This document shows positions 48,501 through 60,500 of a stretch of 64,000 nt of DNA, in pieces. This DNA comes from Lepus europaeus (lineage: Eukaryota > Chordata > Mammalia > Lagomorpha > Leporidae): the NCBI RefSeq assembly GCF_033115175.1, contig NC_084832.1, forward strand, positions 16,915,342 through 16,979,341, given 5' to 3'. The position numbers were made by a program, and so were the translations under genes. The notes under the pieces are model-generated. The model saw only the letters and a program-made list of their open reading frames with translations, was not told the origin of the DNA and did no database searches. The stretch's first letter is position 1, and each line of letters begins with the position of its first letter.

Positions 48501-51500
48501 CTTTTTTTTTTTTTTTTTTTAAGGGAAAGGGCTTATTGGGGAACACCCAACTGACCGGAAAGCTGATTCCAGTCCAGACTGGGAGAAAAGTCACTCATCT
48601 TTTGTAGGTAGAGGGATTTGTCTGTAGAGAAATTTTGAACAATTATACAGCATCAAGTGGGGAAGAGGACCATCAGTACACACAGGTTGGGAGTAGAGCC
48701 GTTGATGGTAGATTAGAGGTTATGATTACAAAGAAATGAGGCCCAAGTGCACTAGACAGGGAGAACAAAGGACAGAGTCATTATTAGAGGAGCTAAGGAA
48801 GGTGCTGTCTAAGCTACAATTAAATTTTCTGATTGAGAGGCAAATAGAACCTGACAGAAGGGGCTTGATAATGATCTGTTGGGCTTTAGGCCTTGTAAGT
48901 TAAGAGGCCCAGACCTATCTATCTCTTCACATGGGGTACATCCTAAGGGAGGTGTGAACCTCCTAGGGGAAGGCACCCTGTTGACTTTCATTACTTAGCT
49001 GGTCTGGGAGGAGAGCTGGTCAGGTAAAGGCAGGTGGCATCTCTAACAAGAAATTTATAGTTCTGCCTGCAATGTTGCTGACCCTACTTGGCCATCCCCT
49101 CAGCTGCAGTGGTCACTTTGGAAGCTGGACTGAGTGAAGGGCTTTTCAGCTTAGAGCCAATATTATCTGTGGCTCTGACCTGGGCATCCTTCGACTCCAG
49201 GGCAGGTCCATTTCCAGTGATCCAACTCTTGGCAGAGCTGCCAGGGCTCTTCACAAGCTGACTTCTGCTGAAGCCCAGGCTTACCACATTGAAAGCCACT
49301 GCAGTAGACTGGCCTATTGGGTCTCCTTGAGGGCAGATCACTGTACAGATCAGCCATTAATAGGCCTGCCACCCATTGCTTCTGATGCCGAGCTTTCTTT
49401 TCCTCCTGGTTTGTGTTAAAGCAGACCAGAGGATGCAAGTCAAGGGAGTGCCCAAGTCCCATCTCTAATCTTCGGTGGCCTAAACTACAAGTCTATAGTC
49501 ACAGGCATGTTCTGTAGTAGTTTTTCTAAGGTAGACAATGCCCATGAGGAAAATTATATTCTTACTTTAAGAATAAACTTTCTTTCCCTTTGGTCTGAAA
49601 GGGAGGTTTTTTTCTACTTACTGTTTACTTCGCTGATGGCGAAGTAAATCTAGCTATGAGATTATTATTTAAGTTCTTATTTTGGCTATGCTATTACAGA
49701 AAAATGTTAGCCATCTCTTTTATAAGGTCTAAAGATTAAATTGTGCGTCCTACAGATTCCTTCATAATAGAATTAGTTTCCTACCTTGAAGAGAATAGAG
49801 AAATGAAAGAACAAGTTGGACTCTGGCCTCAGAATCAGCCCTTAAGGCATTCGGATCTGGCTGAAGAGCCCATGAGAGTATTGTAGGCATGGAAAGCCAA
49901 GATACCATGGAAAAGAAAAAAAAAAAAAAAAAAAAAGAAGAAGACCTAAATGAAAGATCTCTGTGAGTGAGATCCCAGTGGAAAGAACGGGGCCATCAAA
50001 GAAGGAGGTACCTTTCTCTGAAGGGAGGAGAGAACTTCCACTTTGACTATGACCCTATCGGAATAAGATCAAAGTCAGCAAACTCTAAAGGCTTCCATAG
50101 CCCTGGCAACTCATGACTAGAGCCTAGGGAGATTACTGACGCCATGAACAGGAGTGTCAAATTGTTAAGTCAGCAACAGAAGTCACTGTGTACTTACATC
50201 CCATGTGGGATCTGTCCTTAATGTGTTGTCTAATGTGCAGTGATGCTATAACTAGTACTGAAACAGTATTTTTACACTTTGTGTTTCTGCGTGGGTACAA
50301 ACTGATGAGGTGTTTACTAATTATATACTGAATCGATCTTCTGTCTATAAAGATAATTGGAAATGAAAAAAAAAAACCTGGTGTTAAATTGGAAATGGCA
50401 TAGAAAATTAATTAAATTTTTAATAAAAATATTATGTAGGATCTCTGTCTTTAATGTGCTGTACACTCTTATTTAATGCTATAACTAGTACTCCAACAGT
50501 ATTTTTTTTCACTTTGTGTTGCTATATGGGGGCAAACTGGTGAAATCGTTACCTAATATATACTAAACTGATCTTCTGTATATAAAGAGAATTGAAAATG
50601 AATCATGATGTGATTGGAAGGGGAGAGGGAGCGGGAAAGGGGAGGGTTGTGGGTGGGAGGGAAGTTTTGGGAGGGGGAAGCCATTGTAACCCATAAGCTG
50701 TACTTTGGAAATTTATATTCATTAAATAAAAGTTTAATTAAAAAAAAAGAAAGAAAGAACAAGTTGGGCTTAGAATAGAGAAATGAGGGAGCAAGTCCTA
50801 GATCGCTTGCTGACAATAGCAATATTACATGATACTTAGCAAACCGTTTCAACCATTAGATAACAACTTAATAAAACATTTACCAGAAGGTCCAATGCCT
50901 TCTCTAAATTTTAAGAATCATGTATTTGAAAACACCTCTTAAATATCTAACATGGTGTAGTTTGTTTAACCAGTAAACTTAAGCACAACCATATAAAATG
51001 TTTTTAGTTTCTTTCTACCAACAAGTATAAAACATATGATACAGAGATTCAGGTCACACGAATTAAAATGTATCTTTGATTGATTTTAGCAGCTTAAATT
51101 TATGGACAATCTTATCTATAAGCCAATTAAAATAAAACTCTTAATAAAATTTTTCCATGCGTACATACAATATGTACACACAAATAAATGGGTGGGTGGA
51201 TTGTGATTCCCACATTGAATCATTTTGGTACATCATATTACATATGGACATTTACATATAAAATGTATGCAAATTAATTGAATTTGATGAACTTATATAA
51301 CTGTATCATGTGTTTACAAATGTATATATATGTGTGTGTGCATGAACCTAAGTATATACATGTACATGTGTATGTATATAGTAGTATATGTGTGTGTGTA
51401 TAGGTATCTGTATTTGTACTTAGGTGTATATAGATATGTGTGTGAAGAATGTATATAGGTATGTACATTTGTGCATATACATGTATAGTGGTACTTGGAT

Positions 51501-54500
51501 GTACATGTGTATGTATATAGTAGTGTGTGTGTGTGTGTGTGTGTATAGGTATCTGTATTTGTACTTAGGTGTATATAGATATGTGTGTGAAGAATGTATA
51601 TAGGTGTGTACATTTGTGCATATACATGTATAGTGGTACTTGGATGTACATGTGTATGTATATAGTAGTGTGTGTGTGTGTGTGTGTATAGGTATCTGTA
51701 TTTGTACTTAGGTGTATATAGATATGTGTGTGAAGAATGTATATAGGTGTGCACATTTGTGCATATACATGTATAGTGGTACATGGATGGATGTGTGAGT
51801 ACACAGGTTTGTGTGTATGTGGATATTTTTATGTATATACATATTTGTGTACTCATGTGTGTATGAGGGTACTTCAAAAGGTTTGTGGCAAAGTGGAATT
51901 AAAAAAATGAGTTTATTTTGGTGCAAAAGTTTCTTGAAGTCCATGCATTGTTTTCTCATAATATGCATTTTCCACATATTACCAAAATTTTTTGGTACTA
52001 AAATAAATTCATATCTATATTCCATGCATTTTTTTTAAAGTAGTCTTGTGTATTTACTTGTACTTACATGGATGTGTGTGTGTGTACACGTGTGTGTGAT
52101 CTGTGACTACACCCAGGTGATGAGACTGAGTATTTCCAACACCCTTGAAGACCTTCTTCTATGCTTTCCTAGTCAATATCACCCCCTACTCTCCAATAAG
52201 AGGTAGCAGGTATTCATACAAGTGGGATTATATATTGTGTAGTACTTTGTTTCTTCTTTTGCATATGGTTCCTGTTCATATGATCCATACTTGTTGTCTT
52301 TGTTCTTCATTCACACTGGGGCTTTCTGTTTGTGCATACCCTGCAGGTCATCTCTCCCCTGGCTGATGGAAATTTGGGTTTCCACTTTAGGGATCTTGGC
52401 TATCAGTTCTTGTACATGTCTTTTGGTGGGTATAGGCCTTCCTTTTTCTTGGATATATATCTAGGAATGAAATTGCCAGACCAAAGGGTAGGCTTATGTT
52501 TAGTATTACAGGTACTACCAAATAATTTTCCAAAGTGTCTATGCCAGCTCACTATTCCTGAGAGTACATGAGAGTCCAGTAGCTCCACATCTTTCCCCAA
52601 CTCTTAGTATTGTCAATTTTAAAACTTTCCATTTACACTCTTCTAGAGCAAGGAAATCAAAGCCATTCATCCAATATCTGTAGTTCTCTGCAAGTTGTTT
52701 CTTGAAACTAATTTTTCATGTTGGTTATTTGCATGTTTTAGGGGTTTTAATTTTAATTGGGACATTTCATTTTATCCTAAGATTATGAAGGATTCTGTTC
52801 CTTTCTCCCCTAGATGCATGGAGAAGTATTTTGGCTAGTTTATTTCCTGGGCATGTTTGTCATTCTAGACTTTACATATTGGATTTGAAAACAGTGATTT
52901 GGAGATCTAACTATTTCCAGTTGGATTAGTTGTACCAGTATGATCAGATGAATGATCCATCTTTTCCCCATTTATTTGAAATAACACTTTTATCATATAG
53001 GACATTCCTATGTAAATTTGAAGTTTTCAGCCATTTCACTGTTTTATTGTAATCCTTTGCCAACATAATACTTATTTATTGTATCTTTGTCTTGCATTTT
53101 AGTATCTCCTATAGCTCATCCCGTCTTCATTAGTTACTTGAAAAACTTCTTGATGGTTCTTCCATATTTTATTTTCCAGTGAAGTTTACAAACAACTTCT
53201 CTAGCTCTAGAATAACCCCCATTGGGATTTGGATTGAAATGACTTGACATTTTTATATTGATTAGGAAAGATTGACGTGTGCACTGTATTAGATATTCGA
53301 TGCAGTTACATGGTAGGAAGACAGACATTAACAGATGATCAGACAGTTGACCGATCTTTGTGTGATTATATGAAGTGAAGCAAAGGATGTGTGGAGGGGA
53401 TTGACTGTATAACTGAGATCCGAGAAAATTTCTTCTTGGATGTGGTACTTAACCTGATGATGGAGTTTCTGTACTGGACAACCAGATGCTGAGCCACTCC
53501 CAGGGATGGGAAGACAGGGTAGTGGGGATAAGGATGGATATGTGGGCCTGAGATACTGTTATTAAATAAATAGATCTTTAACTAGTTTTTCTTCTATCTA
53601 GATTCCCATCAATTCCAGATAAATTTTCTCAAATCATCTCTTCAACTATGCTACTTCCATAACTGGAAGTAACCTCTGGTGACTTTTCTCTTCCCTGTAG
53701 AATAACTTTTAAGCTTTTCATGTTTGCCTTCAGCCTCCTTTTCTGGTTCTATCAGCTGGACCTCTGTAGCAATAGCCTTTGGGACATGCCATGTCTGTTT
53801 CTGCCCCAACATGTGCCTTTCCCACAAAGTATCCCTCCTTGTTCCTACTTGTTTGACTCAATCCATCCTTCAGGGCACAGCTCAGCCTCTCTGGCTGCCA
53901 GGACCTCCAGTGGCCTCCCTCTCTCCTTCAAATTCCTCTGGCTCGTGGATGCATTTGGTTGTTACTGCACACAACACTGTATGGTTGGCTAACCAGTCAT
54001 AAATAGTCAGACACGTGCCTTATGTGTCCAGCTGCACTGTGAACTGCTTTTGGGGCCAGGAACAGAATGTTCCATATTGAGGGCATCCCCCATCCTCCAT
54101 GCAGCTGGAGCCCAGAAAGGATGGATTGAAACAGTGGTATAGTTAATGCCAACATATGCCTATGAAATGAAAAAAAAAAAAAATCCCAGGGTAACTGATT
54201 AACTTCACATCACACTCCTTCAGGATATACGTGGTATTCCGACTGATCGCTTGAACAGAGTGTTAAGAACCGTGGAATCAGCCAGACATGAACGGGAAAG
54301 ACAAATACCGAACATGCAACAAATTCGAGAACTCATTGGCCATCAGGTCAGCTGCAAAATTGAGGAGAGAACATTGCTGTCTTCAGGTAAGCCTGTCCCC
54401 AACTGCCATTTTATTGCTGCAGGTAGGGGCTTAATTGTATAATCTTGTCACAATTTTAAAGGGTTTGCAAACATTGCAGTGGCACTTCACTGGCAAACGT

Positions 54501-57500
54501 CTTCCTCTTTGTACTGTTAAATGCTGGGCCACAGATTTTGTTAAAAAAAAAAAAAAAAACAACATTGGAGTCTAGACTCCAGAAACCTAGAGATAGGCTT
54601 GTTCATTTCCACAGCAGTATTGACAGTGTTGAAGATTTAGTTTTGCTTTTTACTTACTGAGAAAAAGGCAATGGAGTCTTAAGCATGACAATACTATTAC
54701 AGATAAGTTCAGAGTTCCTCAGATGGACACCCTTTCAACTGGAGAAGTACCCAAAGCGATACAACTTCCTCCCAAAAACAGACTGTTGGTTAGACAAAGA
54801 CCTGTGTTCACTGATAGGACCTCTGTTCCAAAGTGAGTATTTCCAGCTGCCAGACTTCTTTTATTAATGTTTGTCTTCATCCGCTCGGGCTTCCACAACA
54901 ATCTACCATGGACCGCGTAGCTTAAAGCACAGAGCTTTATTTTCTCACAGTCCTGGAGACTGGAATTTGAGCTCAGGGTGCCGGCATGGTGGAGTCTGTT
55001 TAGGGCTCTCATTCTGCCCTGCGTACAGCCGCCTTCTCACTGTGTCCTCAGATAGGACAGTGAGAGAGCTAGAGTCTCCCTTCCTCTTCCCATAAGGGCA
55101 CTCATCCATCAGGAGGGCCCCACCCTCATGGCCTCACTGAAGTCTAATCACCTGCCAAAGCCCCTGCTTCCAGAAGCCATCACACTGGGGCCACAGTTCG
55201 GCATGGGGGGCAGCCCCATAATGGTGTTGGGCCCGTGAGACAATCACACTTGGAATTCCTGTATCTCATTGCTACTGGGAGACTTGTTACAATTCTCTCT
55301 CTTTAATATACCAAAAAATCACCAATTCCATAAAATTTTTCTTTATACTATTCATTCATGCAGTTTAGAAATATTTTTGTTGTTTTTTTAGAATTAAGAA
55401 AAATACAGTGGAAGATAATTTTCCCAGAAAGTCTTCAACTCTTACGTGAGTACTTGGGGAAAGGAGGGTCATATTAAAAATTCTTCTAACTGAATGTTCT
55501 TTTCATTGTAAATTGGTACCATCATTGTGGCTGACTGAAGCTCTACTTGTTAGACATCATTAACTTATGGTTCTTTTCTGACAGGTCTTCGTCTCCTTCT
55601 CAGTTATTATATAAATCAGCAGTACTAAGGAGCCATGCCATAGGCATCCCCCTTCCCTGACCCCACCTCACCCTATAGGGTGATTTTAATTAATTAAATC
55701 ATATGGATGATGTGACTTTGAATGGCTTTACCATGAGAGTGTACATCCGTTTCAGGTGGCATTTTAGTGTTTCAGCTACTGGTCGACGTTAATGATCCGA
55801 GACCTTACTCTGTTAGGTTCTCTTACAAAACCAAGAAGCTAGCTCGGTTGCTTCATCAGCTGTGTGTCGCTGACTCAGCTGATTGGTGTTTAAAGCCTCA
55901 GGTTTCTCATCTGTATTATGGATAACGCTGCCTTTTACCCAGGCTTTTTCTACATACTAAATGAGAATATATGAAAGGCTCAGCGCTTATACTCAAACTA
56001 GAGTTATAGTATGGTGATTAATTATGACCAAGACTAATTTTATAATTAAATTTTATCATAATTGCCTTATTCTGGAGATATCAGACCATAAATGTCTGTT
56101 CACTGAGGCACTGAGGGACAAATCATTCACCCTTCAGAAGCACTTTTCATGTGTGGATGTTTATGGGAAGAGCTTTATGTCATGGGATGTAGCAGGACTG
56201 GATCAACACTTATGACTGACACATTGCCTGGGATTTAGGTGCTCGATGAGTAATCTTCAAATGAACAGACACTGCTCTGAGCCTCTATTTCATTTTAAAA
56301 TGGGGGTGAATTCCCGTGATAATACAAATGAGATTGCGTATGTAAAAGCACCCTGCAAGGTGCAGTGTGAAGGTTGGTTGTAGGCAATGACATTGTCTTA
56401 AAAGATGGGGCGGTTTTATGGTGATACCTGTTTGTCTTCCCCTGAGAAGTGTTCCTCTTAGGTATGTAAAAACCAGAGTAGAAAAAAACACAGAGTGGAA
56501 AGAATCCACACACTTGGGTTGAGAAGGGAAAAGTGGGGACTTCGGTCCACCTGGATCCACGTGCCTCGGGTCTGGCAGATCTAGAAGAGCAGTGACCACT
56601 CTGCCTCGTGTGGGATTGGGCCTCAAGGCCATCTTGTCTGTGATCCACCTGCACCACCACACCCAGGCATTGTTGGTGGTGCTGCTCTCTGCGTGGGGAC
56701 GGTCCTACCGCTTTCAGAGGCCCATTGTCTGTCAATCTTGATCTGTGTAGGACCCCTCCCTTCAGTTCGGAGGAGGAGCTGGATGAAGAGGACATCATCC
56801 AGATGTACTCGTCCCCAGACCTACTTCCTGTGAAGTCCTCTAAAAGCAACAAGAGTAACGTTGCACAGGCCGCCGCCAAAAGTGACACTGACTGGACCGA
56901 GTGCAGCGAAGTAGAGGAACTGAACGTTTTCCCCAAACCTGCAGGTGAGCTTTGATGGTTGAAAAACCTCCTGGGAATTTCAGTTAGGGCAGGGGTCCTC
57001 ACCAGGTGCTGGGAGAGTGTGTGAGCAGGAGAGAGGGCTGATCCAGAAGGTGCTGCTCAGGAACACGGGCAGTGCTTAGCAACCAACCCATGGCCAAGGG
57101 GAAGGAGGAAGGAACTGGGACTGCCACAGTGAGGCACCCCACACAGCGGGGCCCGAAGCACAGAAATTGCCACAGCATGGCTCCCTGCTAGCAGGGCTGG
57201 TTCTGTGCGAGGGTTGTGAGGGAAGGACCTGCTGTGCGCTGCCGTCCTTGGATGGCTGTCTCCTCCCTGCGTTCTGCACCCAGATCTCCCAAGATCCTAA
57301 GGGCACCGGTCACACTGGAATAGAGTCCACCCTACGAACGACCTTACTTTGGTTGACCTCTTTAAGGAATCCTGTTTCCAAATACGGTCACATTCTAAGG
57401 TGCTGGGGGTGAGGACTTTAACATGTGAATTTGAGGGGACACAGCTCAACCTGTAACACTGGACAACCATGGGAATGGTTGTTACAGTCCACTGTGCTGC

Positions 57501-60500
57501 CTTTTAGAATGGGTCAGTTCTACACAGTCCTGCTCTGTGAGTGCTGGCAATTTGCTGAAGAGAAGTAGTGGGTCCGTTTTTGTTTTTAAAGAAATTTTAT
57601 CTACTGTAATTTTTAAAACTACATCTTAAATATCAGATATAATTAACCTATGATTTGTATGTAATTTTCATAGACAGCCATCCCGCTGTACCTGCGGTGG
57701 ATTGGTTCCAGGCCGCACCCCATAATAAGCCTGCAGGTATGCAAATCCCTTAGTTGGAAAGACATGGTGTGTGTTTGTAACCCACACACTTCCTCTGTGC
57801 ACTATAACTCATTGCTCAGTTACCTATAATACCTAGCACAATGCAAATGCCATGCAAATAGCTGATATACTAGATTGTTTAGGGAATCATGACAAGAAAA
57901 AAAAAGTCTTTACATGATCAATACAAACATGATTGTTTTCCCTTAGTATTTCTGACCCATGGTTTGTTGAATCCACAGATGTGGAGGGCCAACTTTGCCA
58001 TATATTTGTACAATTATGTAATGTATAACTGGTTGACTTAAAAAACAATTCATTCTGTTTTTGAAAATGCCATCCCTGTCGGTTGCTTCACTGAAGTTAG
58101 AGTTTCTGAACATATATCGTAGTGAGATCAAGCTTCATTAAGATGAAAACGCGATAGCTCCTTGTCTGGAGGAGCATGGTTTATCTTGTTTTATAAGATA
58201 TTATAAGTTTTGGCTGGCGCCGTGGCTCAATAGGCTAATCCTCCGCCTTGCGGCACCGGCACACCGGGTTCTAGTCCCGGTCGGGGCACCGATCCTGTCC
58301 CAGTTGCCCCTCTTCCAGGCCAGCTCTCTGCTGTGGCCCAGGAGTGCAGTGGAGGATGGCCCAAGTGCTTGGGCTCTGCACCCTCATGGGAGACCAGGAG
58401 AAGCACCTGGCTCCTGCCATCGGATCAGCGCGGTGTGCTGGTCGCAGCGCGCCAGCCGTGGCGGCCATTGGAGGCTGAACCAACGGCAAAAAGGAAGACC
58501 TTTCTCTCTGTCTCTCTCTCTCACTGTCCACTCTGTCTGTCAAAAAAAAAAAAAGTTTTAACTTTTACTCAACCCCCAAATCTATCAGTTGATTTTACAT
58601 GAATAATATATCATTGAATGTAAAGCTTAGACACTTTCAGCATTGCCTTTAAGGTTGTTTTGGAACTGAAGATACAAATTTTTAACTGTTTTCCATTGAT
58701 TCTATAGGAACTTCCGTCAAAACACTAACTGAACAAGTTGAGAAAACAGCTCCACATCACAGAAATGGGACTAAGCCAGCTGGTGGGGTTAGTGTTCCTG
58801 AGATGTTCGTCAAAAAGGAAGAATTGCAAGAACTAAAGGTGAGACCACTTTTGCTCGCCTAGCATGCATTAATTCATCTTTTGTACTAATACACCTTAAT
58901 CTGCATTTTTCACAGTGAAGTATAAAACACAATCTTTAGTATAGAAGTTGATATTTTCACCTTATCTTCAGTGTTGTGTTTCTTTCCATTCCGTGGAGAA
59001 TCTGAGCTATTGAAGTGATAACTGGTGCTAGACATCATTTGCATATCACACTTAACAGGTTTGCAAACTCCTGTCATGTGTATGTATGCTGCGTGTGGAT
59101 CCTTCTTGTACAAAGAGCTCTGTGACTGGCTAGAACCCGGGGCCTCCACAGTCGCATCCAGGCACATCCAGAAATGGGGGCCTGACACTTCCTGGGTGGT
59201 TCTGACCCCCAGGGCCTGGACTTGTGGCTGTGTATGGGGACCTGCCCTATTTCTGGACACAGCGCATCTGTGTGGACAGGGTCTGCCTGCGGTGGTCTCT
59301 CTTGCCTTCATTTTTCACTGAGATTTAATTTTTATCCTAATTTTCACTCAGACTTAATTCTTACCCTATTTATTCATGGAATCCAGAACTTCCCACCAAA
59401 TTACTTTCATTCGTGCTACTTGTGTTACGTAAGTCAAAACATGGCCAAAAAAAAAAAAAAAAAAAAAAGAAAGAAAAAGAAAAAAAGAGTTGTGTGTCTG
59501 TCAAGAGACAGTTAAGTGTCTTCCTTTGGAAAGCACTCAAAATCTGCTTTTCTCAGGCAGGGGCCCTTTGCACGGGGCTCCCATGTGAGGTCACTCACCC
59601 TGACAGTTCATACGCCTGCAATGCAATACTTCTGGAACTTTCTAAATTCATGACGGGGAAGAGTAGGAAAAATCCAGCTCCGCCATGGAACAAAGAACAG
59701 GTGACTTCTTTAGTCTTCAAGATCTGGACTCACAAGTCTACTTCAGTTCCCTGCAGAAATGGCCGCTGTAGTGCCAGCTGCTCATTAGGTCCCAGCCCGA
59801 TGGCTGGGCACCGTCTCTCCTAGACACACGAATCACTCTGCACGCCTTTCTTTCAGTGCACAGATGTGGATGAAGACGACTGGGATATATCATCCCTAGA
59901 GGAAGAAAAGTCTCTGGGGAAAAGACCTGGGCGAGAACAGAAGGAACCGCCACCTGTGAAGAGTGAAGCAAATCCCACTCAACTGCTGAAGGCCTGGAGT
60001 TCACTGACCCCTAGGGGGCCCATGGGAGAAGGTTCGCTGCTTTCCTATCTTAGCCCGTTTGCCGCTTAGTTGTTCTGCTTTTCTATTAGTACCTATTTCA
60101 GTTACACTCACATTCATCAGACAGTTGGCATAACCAAGAACTTGATGCTCTTCTGCTATTTTAATAAGGACTGAGTTTGTACATAACGTGACTAAGCATT
60201 TTCATGTAACTTTAGGCCTTACCTTTGGTCTTTAAAAACTTTAGGGGGCCAGCATTGTGCTGCAGTAGATTAAACTACCACCTGCAATCCCAGCATCCCG
60301 TATCAGTGGGGCCAGTTTCAGTCCCGACTGCTCTGCTTCTGATCCAGCTCCCTGCTAATGGACCTGGGAAAAGCAGGTGGAGGATGGTCCAAATACTTGG
60401 ACTGCTGCCACCCATGTAGGAAACCACAGTGTAACTCCTGGCTCCCTTGTGGCCATTTGGGGAGTGAACCAGTAGATGAGATCTCTCTTTCTCTCTGTCA

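Larger units (their letters stand above)
47608..54223 (+). other. DZIP1: Intron 13
   Basis: About 6.6 kb, the most structured intron: MIR/L2 relic 47755-47965, inverted rabbit L1 3' end plus ERV fragment 47991-49540, a second L1 insertion 49819-50745, a GT-rich tandem array 51340-51800, a mariner fossil 51864-51995, old L1 from 52160, and a possible L2 relic 53630-54130. Confidence 0.85.
56945..58707 (+). other. DZIP1: Intron 17
   Basis: About 1.8 kb: a MaLR fragment 57285-57458, a Tigger fossil 57671-58003 containing an exon-like open segment 57674-57736, and a CSINE 58213-58552. Confidence 0.85.

Noticed and set aside
51264-51860. CRISPR-like repeat-spacer pattern in the tandem array
   Set aside because: Units are contiguous, about 140 bp and GT-rich in a mammalian intron; there are no short conserved repeats with unique spacers.
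51314-51877. Minus-strand open frame of 187 codons rich in Thr, His, Tyr and Ile
   Set aside because: It is a translation of the GT-rich tandem array; period and composition come from the repeat.
56285-57002. Minus-strand open frames of 125 and 235 codons opposite exon 17
   Set aside because: Shadow of a real coding exon and its flanks; Ser-rich runs mirror the Glu/Asp codons of exon 17.
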